In this document: positions 35,250-46,118 of the stretch, piece after piece
Layout: the number at the start of each line of letters is the position of its first letter
Numbering within the stretch: position 1 is the stretch's first letter
NCBI GenBank assembly: GCA_963693285.1
Contig: OY848917.1
Coordinates: 2,792,501-2,856,500, forward strand
Source: Xestospongia muta
Lineage: Eukaryota > Porifera > Demospongiae > Haplosclerida > Petrosiidae
Length of the DNA: 64,000 nt
Direction: 5' to 3'
Notes under the pieces: generated by a model
The model's input: the letters and a program-made list of their open reading frames with translations, nothing else
Told to the model about the DNA's origin: nothing
The model's database searches: none
Translations under genes and position numbers: made by a program

Positions 35250-35835
35250 CTAAGTCATCACATTTTAGACAACAACACTCATCACTGTATTTGCTAGGTC
35301 ATCACAGCAGATTCAGCAGCTAAGTCATCAAAATACGTATGCGTGGGTGAGAATTATATGTTATTGTACTAATGTTAATATGATTCATAATCCTTTATCT
35401 GTATTATACTTACTCCAAACATTAGTCACTTCAATGAGAGCTGATGTAGTATATACTCAGTGTTTTTAACAATAGTAAGTCATCATAGATAACATTAAAC
35501 ATGTACCTCTCTGGTATTTGCTGATAGACACTGCTTTCAGGAACTGCTTGTTTCATCAATAATATCAGTGGCTATTAATTGCTTTAGCAGGTTACATACG
35601 CAAACAGTTGATGGTTCTAACTGATTACCTTTACCTGTTATTGCTTAAGTTCAAAATGAAGTTAGTGGTTTCCTTTTCCTTTGTAGCAGTTACTTATGCC
35701 TTATAAGGCAATTGCCTTATAAGGCATAAGTATCTACTACTAGTGTCTCTTTCAACAGGGCTACTACTAAGGCAGTATATAGTGTGTGTTCTGGATTCTT
35801 GAAAAGTTAGCTCTTGCTTCTATTACAAAAGGTGA
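35250..35835. other. intergenic between divergent MACPF and beta-helix copies
   Basis: The motif CTAAGTCATCA recurs at 35250-35330. A 40-bp perfect palindrome lies at 35692-35731. No exon is visible before 35837. Confidence 0.5.
35692..35731. repeat. 40-bp perfect palindrome
   Basis: ACTTATGCCTTATAAGGCAA followed directly by its own reverse complement. It lies about 105 bases before the truncated beta-helix gene. Confidence 0.95.
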
Positions 35836-35836
35836 T

Positions 35837-37090
35837 ATGTGCATAAAATCTTTGATTTTGGTAAGAATATTAGTTATTTCTAAATACAAAAAATTACTTA
35901 CGTTTATTTTGTTATTACTAGTTAGATTATAAAACGTAAAATTAGATGAATTTTATTATCAATAGCCAACAATTTTATATACAATGAGTTTATTATCTCG
36001 TTGTCATTGTTAGATCATTTTGGTTACTTTAATATTTCAAGCAAATACTCTGATTTACTATGTCATGCCCACTGCTGGCACCCACAGCTGTCCTACTGAT
36101 CAAGAGTGTCATACTCTTTCCTACTACATCAAGAATGAAATGTTACATATATCTTCTAACATGACACTGATATTCATGGATGGTGAACATCTGTTACAAG
36201 ATAATACCAGACTAGTTATTCATGGTCTAAATAAGGTAAAGATACTTGGAAAAGGTCAGTGGGTAGATGGTTTTCACTGGTCAGTAATGGAGTCAACTGT
36301 TGTCATCAAATGTACTAATGTTGATGGCAATGGTATAAGTATTTACAATACAAAAATTGTGCATATTAAAGGGATAACAATTACTGATTGTAATAAAGGC
36401 ATTTCAATCAATTCCGGTTCACATGTATACTTAAACGACCTGTCACTACAAAATAACAGTCTAACTGGATTATTCATTTATTCAACATCAAGTGTTACTG
36501 TTACAAACAGTTCCTTCAGTCTAAATAGATATCATGGAGGGATAATTAAACTAACTTTTCTAACTGTCACTGAATCTAATTTTTCATTCAGCAATGCTAC
36601 AGATACAGTTGATCTTGGAGGTTTGTATGTGAAAGTGGTTAATAATAGCATCAGTAAAATTCAAATATATGATAGCCTTTTTTATAAAAATGTTGGCGGC
36701 TATGCAGGAGGAGTATGCCTAGTATTACAAAACACTACTACACATGTCATTATTGAAAACAATTCTTTCATTGATAATTATGGTAAAATAGGAGGTCTTT
36801 ATGTGCAAGTAAATAACCTAAGTGCAGTGGTTACAATTAATCAAACACTGTTTTTAAATAATATTGGAATGTATATAGGAGGGGCATATCTTAATGGAGA
36901 TAATAGTGATTTACCTATCATTTTCAGTTTTAACCAAACTACATTCACTAACAATAGTGGTTCCTCAGGTGGTCTATTTGTAGTCAGATATGGACTAGGT
37001 TGTACACAAGTAGATATTATTGGCACTATGTTTTTAAACAATATTGGAGATGGACCAACAACATTTATATATTATGGCAGCCATGCATAA
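35837..37090 (+). pseudogene. truncated, inverted copy of the beta-helix/multipass gene
   Basis: Exon 1 (35837-35860, MCIKSLIL) and exon 2 (36014-37090) reproduce the signal peptide and the first roughly 350 residues of the intact gene at 23538-27345, with few substitutions. Shared landmarks are the HSCPTDQECHTLSYYI segment and the same GG-turn beta-helix repeats. The similarity ends abruptly after NNIGDG, and a short unrelated end (PTTFIYYGSHA) leads to a stop. All of the Cys-rich and membrane parts are lost. The reading frame over 366 aa is still open, so a secreted soluble beta-helix protein could in principle be made. The copy is on the opposite strand to its parent, and the parent's 3' end persists separately at 32414-32526, so an inversion with deletion is likely. 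Confidence 0.75.
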
Positions 37091-37263
37091 AGATGACTCC
37101 TAGAGACCAGCAAAATACACACTGTCATGTACTTGCTCTTTTGAATTGATCAGTTTACTTTAACAGCTATAGTTATAGTCAATTATAGTCATTTTCACTG
37201 CATATAATACAACAAATACTCTGAGAATTATTAAACATGTAATGTAAGCACATATTATTGTAA

Positions 37264-37470
37264 TAAGAGCAAGATATGTTATCTTACAAAAAGAATGTCA
37301 AATGTTAACACACTTCATTCTAAATATGTTGTTCTTTACACAACATACGTTAAAGATAAACATCTTTGTTCTTTTAATTGAAATATATGTTATCTTACAA
37401 AAAGAATGTTAAATGTTATCATACTTCATTCTGTAGAAATGTTTCTCTTACACAAAATATGTAAATGATA
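37264..37470. repeat. local tandem duplication, about 112-bp period
   Basis: ATATGTTATCTTACAAAAAG followed by AATGTYAAATGTTA and CTTCATTCT occurs at about 37273 and again at about 37385. No gene is recognised elsewhere in 37091-38340. Confidence 0.7.
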
Positions 37471-38209
37471 AGCAATACAAGTCCATTGACAGTGCCCATA
37501 GACACAGTTAACTTTAAACCAATGAGAAAAGCTAATAAGTAGTTGTTATTAGTACATTGTCCACTTGAATTGGAACCTACTTCAACCTAGGTTAACATGA
37601 GACTGAGTCCTTCTGTGCATTATCTCACAGAGTATACAAGCTCAATCAAGAATATATTGTGAATTGGGAGATGGAGGGCAGGGTAATTTTAAAATCAATT
37701 CCAAGTGAGATAAACTTAAAGGTCATATGACAAAAATATGATCCTCTAATCTTTTAGACTAAAGCAACAAGTTGGACACTGGCCTTACTGGCACAAGATA
37801 TTCACATCATCTACACCAATAGAGAAGATTTGCTTGAAAGCATGATATATCCACAACTGGTAAGAGATAATGACTGAGTGATGGAAGTTTAGAAAATCAA
37901 ATCAAGCTCTTTTTAAAACTAACAGAAAGTACTGTCCTACTCATTAACTATATTATGTGGATTTATTATGCTATTATATGAATATAATTAACTAAAACTA
38001 AATGTAAAGTGTAATAACTAACTAATATGACCAGGACTTAAAATTAAATAATTAAAACAAAATTAAAGGAATTCAAAACTAACTTAAAACAACTAACATA
38101 TTTCTTTAACCAAAAAGGTAATAATAAATTAACTAAAAGAAACTTTGTGGCAAGAGTCCCATCAGAAAAAGCCAGACTTAAATGCAAAATCAATATTTAG
38201 GTTCTAAAG

Positions 38210-38229
38210 TTTAGGGTTTAGGGTTTAGG
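38210..38229. repeat. three TTTAGGG units
   Basis: Two full TTTAGGG copies and a TTTAGG. This heptamer is the plant-type telomere unit; animals generally use TTAGGG. It is most likely a chance or interstitial short repeat. Confidence 0.7.
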
Positions 38230-38349
38230 AAAATGTAACAGCTGCCTGCACATGTTTACTGACTGTCTGGATAGCATTTAATGTGCTACATTTTCTAATT
38301 GCCATTTCTAAAGCTTGTATTTTAAGTAGTAGTGCTTCTTTTGCTGCCT

Positions 38350-38553
38350 TTAAATATGTTTTTTTTTACTTTTGGAAGAGAGTACATCAATAAAATATGA
38401 ATAGTCAGTATCTGCTGATGTTCTATCTTTACAGACAATGTTGTCACTATTTTCCATATGTACTAGATGCATTTGTTTACATATAGTAGCATGTAGAGTA
38501 GCATCTAAACATGTACGTGTGTAAGGATTTGGACACACTTGACAGTTATACAA
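38350..38553 (-). mobile_element. SWIM zinc-finger relic, MULE-type transposase
   Basis: The minus-strand frame has the SWIM pattern CxCx(n)CxH in divergent form: NCQVCPNPYTRTCLDATLHA, then TICKQMHLVHM. The residue set C...C...C...CK-x-x-HLVHM resembles the C-terminal SWIM finger of MULE-like transposases found in invertebrates. The normal CKH is CKQ here, and no transposase core or terminal repeat is visible nearby. I regard it as a dead fragment. Confidence 0.5.
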
Positions 38554-38699
38554 ATAATTTAATCCTTACACAGTTAAAGCAACACTATAATGGAACATAT
38601 TTCACACTACGTAATATCTACCTTGACTCCTCATTGGATGAGCAGATACACTTTACAGATTCATTTGGAGGATCTAGGTTTGTGAATTGCGGGAGCTAA

Positions 38700-39680
38700 T
38701 ATATCTCAATGGTCATCTCATCCCTTGTTAAAAGGAATGGGTTTGGATACAGTTTATCATAATTCATTATATTTATTAATGCATACATATGATTACTACT
38801 TTACTGTCATCTTCATCATTGAGTTATACATATAGATTTATTGTTTTTGATTGTTTTGTCAATATTGTATGTTTATGGAGGAGCGTAGCTAGCCCCTTCT
38901 GATAAATTGGAGGCTAAAAACCCATGGCTCCTCTTCTCCTTTCTACTCCTAATATATTTGTAATATATCTCATCAGTTATACAGCATGTGGTCTAATATG
39001 TAGGTGAAACAATACAACTATTGAGCTGCTGAATGAATTAACATCAATCAAAGAGAAACCAGTAGTTGAACACTTCAATTGCCTCCTTTTCTCCTTTCTA
39101 CTCCTATTTATAATGATATATACCTCATATAGGTATTGCCCAACTATTTAATATGTTTGATCTTGAATGAGTCCAAATGATGCAACTAACTAAAAAGTTG
39201 AGTCACTTAAAGACCAAGTACTAGCTAAATATCAGCATGTTTATAATACTGTAAAATATCATATCACATTATAATTACAGCATTAACCAATAAATTCTCA
39301 TTCGGAAAACCTTAACAAATTAACCAAGTATTAATTATTGAATCAATACTGACAAAATAAAAGTTGATACCTTATAGGTTAAGTGAGTAGTTTTTAGAAT
39401 AATGACAAGACATAAGGTGTAAAATACATTACAATAAAGCTGATCAGCAAGTACTCTTCACAATGATAAAGTCATATCATTGACAAATAAAACCAATATT
39501 GTGGTACATAATAGAATACAATTAAAACAAAATTACAACAAAAATTGTTATGAGTATAGCAAGACCAATTCAGTTTTTATTACAAGTATAGTGTTTACAA
39601 AACATTTGATGTAAAAAACACTATTTGTGACAAATATTGAGTATGTGTAATTTTTTTGTTGTGCAGTGTTGTTGACAACT
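38700..39680. other. intergenic, no gene recognised
   Basis: AT-rich. A CTCCTTTTCTCCTTTCTACTCC-like phrase recurs near 38930 and 39085, suggesting a degenerate duplication of about 150 bases. Confidence 0.4.
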
Positions 39681-42600
39681 TAGCTTCATTTGTCATCATA
39701 AATCATTGACTCTCGAGGAGCAATGTCCGTTATTTCATATGTTCCAAACAGTTTTTTAATGTCCTCATCTTCATGATCTAATACAAGGGATTCAATTTCT
39801 TCATGTGAATATACAAGAGTTGGCTTTTTAACAAAAATCTCACGAAACTTTTTTACTGCCTTATAGCCTTTAATACGAAGGTAAACATGATATAGAGTAA
39901 TGACCACAAATATCACAAAAGCAAGAGATAATGGTACTTTAGATGATAAATTGTTGTTAGAAACAAATGCTGACATAGCAGTTAAAAGAACAAAGAAGAC
40001 TGTTTCAAAAAAATTGTTATATCCTTTTCGGTATACACCTCCAAAATTGGCAATAAGGGTTAAAATAACAACAACACATGTGATAATTGCAGCTGTAGTT
40101 GTGCTTGTATTATTATTAAATGATGTCACTACTAACAGCACTAACCTAATGGTTAGAAGGAATCCAGGCCAAAAACGATATCTGTCTTTAAATGGTCCAC
40201 CAAATGCATCAAAAAATGGTTTCAACTTGTACAAGAATCTACAACCTCTCCAATTGCTGACACGCCACTCTAACAGCTGTATAAATAGCAATATTATAGT
40301 GAATGGAATTATTAGGAGACATACTACAATAATGGCAAATGTAAAGAGAATGATGTGTTTGACAGACAAGTATTCAATGTTAGGATCCATATACCATGAA
40401 TAGTGAGTAGTACTTTGACCACACTCATATTTAACAAATGCTAGTGCTAATGTAACTGTGCGAAGCAGCTTCATGTAAGATAACAAAATTAGTGTAGCTA
40501 AAACTGGAACTGTATTGTGACCAATAAGACGACCTAACTTTGTATGCTCAGCAAGCAAAATAATAATGATGATAATGACCCATATGTAAAATGGGAAGAC
40601 AAACTGTAGCCATACTTTAACATAACTATCCATATCATTGTAGAAACATGTTTCAATACCAAGATCAAGATTTAGCCAGGAAATAAACTGACTGAGAAAA
40701 ATGATAGGTCCAGAAGGAAAGAAAGTAGCTTCATTGAGTTTGATAATGTTGGCGAAAAAAATAAGTCCATTGATCATACCTAGAGAAACAGTAAAGTTTA
40801 GTAGTAACAAGAACACTACCAAAGCAAATCCAGCTAGAATGAATATAATAAGAAGAGCCAAGTATGAGTTAGAATCACAAGTTCCACATTTGTTTGAGCC
40901 TAATAACAGACTTAGTCCATTGGCACATTCACCACATAATACACCAGATCTGTTCAAAGCACACTGGTTATCAGGACTAGTTATATTAAAAGAAACTAAT
41001 GACAACAAACAATAATCAAAAGGACAATTTTTATGAGCAATAACACAATGTTTGTTGGTATTATATCCCATCCATACATTGCCTTGTTTAGAAATAATTT
41101 GAGAGGAAGCATTACATTGAGTAGTACTTAAAACAGACAACAACTCACTGCTACAGCCACAATGTCCAGAAGTTGGTAGAAGCTCGAATCCAGGTGGACA
41201 ATCTAGTATTGTAATATTGACAGTTATGTTAGTCTTTAAGTAGATGGGCACATTTGCATAATTCTCAATAAGAACAGATATTTTAAGTTCAGTTGTAACT
41301 GGGATAACATTAGCATAATTCTTAACATTAACAGTGTAAGTAAAATCTTGACAAATTGGTTGCCATGACTTAAGTATTTGACCAATCTCCTCTCCTTTTG
41401 TGACCTCGACAACTTTTAGTGTACCAGTAGTAGTCCCAAACCTTTGACCTACAGTCACTATAGGTATGTATACAATTTGTCCTGGATAACCCTCTTCAAT
41501 AGTGCTATACAAACTGCAGTCTGGATCATGCCCATTGCAAAAACAAGCTCTAATAGCATCAGAGGATATAAGGCTTATATTGCTGTCATTGGAGGATGAG
41601 TAGTGAATTGTTTCATTAAAAAGAACACTACTATTTGGAAATTTGAGGTTAATCCATGTTGCTGGTAGTAGGTTACATTTGTCAATGTTACCTCCATACA
41701 AAACTGATCCAGACAAATTAGCAGTATTATTATAACAAGAAATGCCATTAGTTTTATTGGTGACATGGTCCGGATTAAGTTTGACTTGCAGAAAACATAC
41801 GTTATTAACAAAACTTGTCTGATCAACATACATTGCTCCTCCAGTATTTGCAGCATGGTTATCAATAAAGTAAATAACTGCTGGATAATACAGCATCAGA
41901 AAGCTATTTCCAAAAAAGGATATTCCACCACCATTGTAACCAGTATTATTGGTAAAGCTGTTCTCTCCTATAATGAAAATTTGAGAGCCTATAACTAGAG
42001 CGCCATTTGCATCATTATTTTTAACATGAAGTCCAGTAATTGTCAGATTGTAAACTGTAGATATAAAAAGTGTTGATCCTGTAAGGTTGGTATAATTAGC
42101 TGGCCAATATTGGACGGAATACTCCATTGTCACATCTTTGATAATGTATGAAATAGGTGCTCCAATGTGAAATGGCTCTCCATAAAGAGTTATTCCAATA
42201 CCAAGGAAGCCAATGTTTTCTTTGAAGTACACGTTTTCTATTGATATCACTTGCAATGAGTTTAATTTTAGTGTTTGAATATAATATATACCAAGAGCGC
42301 CTGTGCCACCACCAAAATTATGTAGAAAAGTACTATTTTCTATTTTAATTGGATAATCTGCATATCGGAGTTTCTTATACCCACACTGGTATGACATAAT
42401 TCTTGTTCCTACACCAATATGTACCAGTAAACCAGTATGTTGTATATTGACACTTGAAGCATCACCATATGAAGCCAATGGATATATTACATTACCATAG
42501 CTACTGTTGAAACGAGATATTAACACAGTATAGTAGGTGACACTGGACATTATTATAACAGCCATGTTAGCACCATATACTGCTGTGTTACCATAACCCG

Positions 42601-43210
42601 TGCAGAAAAAGTATCCGTCGAAGCGCGCTTATACGCGTCTAAAGGCGAAGGAATCAGTCGCCCAAAATCGCGTTCCAGCATAAAAAAACTTAAATACCCG
42701 CGCATAAAAATCGCATTTTATCGCCTACCATCACTAATCATCGATATCTCAAAAAAACGCACAAAAACGCACGTTTACTGGATATATTCTAACTAGATCA
42801 TAGATGATGTGGTCTGTCTTACCATATAAGACCTGCACCAGTGAAGAGAGAAAATTGTTTTGACTAAATGTATTTGTTTCTGTATGCTGGATTAAAAATA
42901 ATTGAATAAAGACAAAGTCGTTAATCTGACTTGGATACTAAAAGCTGATGTATCATCCACTATGACTTATATATAACAAACATTTTTGGTAAGTAATAAA
43001 ACAAACCATCAAACAAATACAATTGTCATTATTGATTTTCAAATTCTTAACAAAACAATTATCAGTTTTTAATTGCAAATTTTCTTTTTCATAGCTCTAA
43101 TGTTTCGGCATTTAGAGTTCATGTTTTTGTGCAAGATTGTTCCCCACCTCTTCAGCTCTAATTCTCTTGTCATCATGGGGTACTTGTAATCAATATGCAC
43201 TGTAGAAAAA

Positions 43211-45773
43211 TTACTGATGGATATACTTTGTTAAAGAGAGTGACTTACAACGAATACCATCAATAACATCTTGTCTAAGAAGTTCCCTCCCTTCTGCTTC
43301 AGTGCAATTACCAACCGAAAGTTCTTCTTTAGTGAAAAAGACATCCATTAGCTTGAGTGCTAACTGGCAAGCATCAGTAGATGCATTTTCTTTAGCTTTT
43401 ACAGCCAGTTGGCTGAAGCCATCTATGACGACACACCGTTCCTTTACACTTGGGTCTCCTAACACACATAGAACTATAAAAATAAATGCATTTAAGTTAC
43501 ATGTAGTCATAAACATAGCATACCATCTTCTGAACTCTTACGAGTGAGGACTGGGGTAGGAATTGGAATGGGAATTGGTGATGTAAAACTTGATGACAAT
43601 GATAGGTCGTCAGAGCTTTCAGAAAGTGCCCTGTCATAACGTTCCTGTAAATTTTATTAATGTTATATTCAACAGTATATAGTATGGTTTCACCTTTTTT
43701 CTTTTTTTCTTTAGATCTTTCACTTCCTTTGTTAATGATGACACCTGAGAAATGAGTGTATGCATCATTGTTGTTAGTCCTGTTTGGTACTAATAGCAAT
43801 AAAATGAATGCATGTAATCTCATTAGAACCAAACCCACTTGAGGAGGGTGAAACAAGACTTCGCTCCCAGCTTGATGCTTGAAATAACAATAAATCAAAG
43901 TATATTTTAAAGATACTTTACTTGTGCAAACAAAAATGGATGGGGTAAGACTGAGGTACTATTACTTGGAGAAATCACCTTGTCCTATATAGTGATAAAT
44001 TACGTAATATTATAAAATATATTACTTGAGGAATTTTGAATTGGCAGGCACTAGTAAATTCACCTCCATGATACTAGATTAAAATATTGTATTAATAAAA
44101 ATGGTTATAAACATTGTATTTATAAAATGTACCTGAGGACTGTAAGAACCAAATGGCAACAGAAAGGAAGACTGTGGTGATGATACTAGTGAAGGTACAT
44201 CTGGAGATGGTGAACGGACGTTTGGTGGGATGGATGTCACCTGAATGTCCTCTGATCCCGAAATTGAAAGAATATCTCTTGATGTTTTAACATTTAGTGT
44301 TTGCCTAGCTTTTTCCTTCACTCTTTTAGAATTCACTTTAGACTTAGTTCTCTGCATGAGGAGGGGAAGACAAACAATAAATTATCAGTGAGAGGTTAAG
44401 AACATCTTTTGACATTAGTAATCTTTTAGACTCATTTCAATACATTTCAAGTCTGAACATTAACTTTTTTTTAAAGTGGTTGCCTTGTTGATAGTGTAAA
44501 AGTTCTCACCCCGCCTAGTCAGGATGTGGGATTTTATACTATGCTACATGAATAAACTAAATTAAGTAACATATAACCTTAGCTTCTGAGGTGAGATCAA
44601 GCTCATGAAGTACTGAATCAGAATCAGAATCCGAGTTGTATGGATATTCTGATCTTGAACGCTTAGCCTTCTAAATGAAGTACATGTTACTGTAAGGCAT
44701 GCACATATTTATATGATTCATATACTTTTGCCTGAGAAGCCTGATTTTTGTCAGAGCTAGTATCAGAATCTACAAAAAATTATAAGACTGAAATGAATAA
44801 AAAAGCTGTACCTAATGTGACAGTGAGGGCATCTTTATATTTTTGAGAGGTTCTCTTTTTTGGGGTATCATCTGCCAATTAGGAAAAGCAATGATACTGA
44901 TATACCAAAGAAGCTAACTTACTTGAAGCAATATTCTTCTGTGAAGGACTCTTGAATGGGCTCCTTTTTCTTGGGGTAACTATTACAAGAAATACATAGA
45001 CTAACATAATTTATTGTAAAGTAGAAAATTTCTATTAAAATGCTGGCCAAAGATATTGCAAATTTTAGACTACAAAAATGCTAATGTTTATCTAACACAC
45101 TAATTAATGGCAACACATAGCACATACCAGGGATCTTGGCTTTTTGCCCTTTTTTTGATTTACCTGAAAATTACTAAATGTTAGTATACAATTGATTATA
45201 TTAGTAATATTACCTTTAGATTTTGGGCTGAAATCTTTTAGAAAAGACACTGGGGGCAACTTGAATTCATCTGCATCTATAAGATTAATCGACAACTCAT
45301 TCGTGATCTAACATTATTTACAAATATACCTGTTGTAATGCTATCATCTAATTGTTCTGAGAAAGCTTCTGTCTGTGGGACTGAGTCACTATTGTCTAAT
45401 AAAGCTTCCTTAACATGCAGCAACTTTTGCATTTCTACATACGTACCTATAAGAAATATCCTAATCACAAACATGAGTTATTAAAATTACCTTTTCCAAT
45501 TACTTCAGCAGGAAAGGGTTTTCCATGATATAGAGTGTCACAAATACTTCCTACTGTAATATCAAGGATGTCAACTCCTTCAGATGGTATGATATGTTTG
45601 TTTGGTACAACATCATAGAGGACATCATCCTCATTCTTCCATTGCACAAGAAAATATAATGCTATCAGAGATGTTAAAAACTTTGATCCACTGCATTTAT
45701 TTTTAAAATGAAATATAGCTACAGAATGTTTATATATATTATATATATCTTACAAGATCAAACAGCAGGACAT
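43211..45773 (-). CDS. BEN-domain protein encoded by the transposon
   Basis: A multi-exon gene with consistent splice phases. Exons I can place include 45773-45754 (MSCCLI...), 45690-45491, 45446-45330, 45276-45214, 45163-45128 and 44979 to about 44923. Further short exons lie near 44870, 44760, 44670 and 44350-44140, then 43720, 43640-43530 and about 43476-43211. The N-terminal part (ALYFLVQWKNEDD...PAEVIGKG) resembles the domain that precedes BEN in several invertebrate proteins. The middle is Ser/Lys/Pro-rich and disordered, with likely nuclear signals (KAKRSRS, TPRKRSP). The C-terminus (LALKLMDVFFTKEELSVGN, then a GRELLRQDVIDGIR helix) fits a BEN DNA/protein-binding domain. It starts about 345 bases from the transposase start, on the other strand. 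It may help in targeting or regulating the element; that is inference. Confidence 0.65.
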
Positions 45774-46118
45774 TGTAAGCAAAATAATAGCAACACATTA
45801 TGCTACTAAAATTAAAGGGCAATTAAACTTGTTGCGTTTGTCTGCTGGTAAGATTCCCAGGACACAAACGCTCTAGGTTGCTGAACTACTTATTCCTTTA
45901 ATTCTGAGACAATACTATATAGTGTTAAGTAAAATTCACCATTCACCCTATACCTTTCAATAGCTTGCTTCTCTCATGGTTTTGTCGCCTTTCTCCCTTT
46001 GACATTTTTCTCTCTTTGACAAAGTTCTTGAAAAACAATAGCACGTGTTGAAAATACTTACGGGGGTTTTAAAACCCCAAATTCCTTGTTACGGGGCCAT
46101 TTTGCATGTGTACTATTA
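45774..46118. promoter_or_regulatory. bidirectional promoter region of the transposon
   Basis: The intergenic stretch between the divergent BEN and transposase genes. It contains a 16-bp perfect palindrome GGGGTTTTAAAACCCC (46063-46078) and a CACGTG E-box (46042-46047). Shared promoter use is inferred from the head-to-head layout. Confidence 0.4.

Noticed and set aside
39900..41015. Plus-strand frames of 167 and 104 aa
   Set aside because: Antisense shadows of the membrane domain of beta-helix gene 3.
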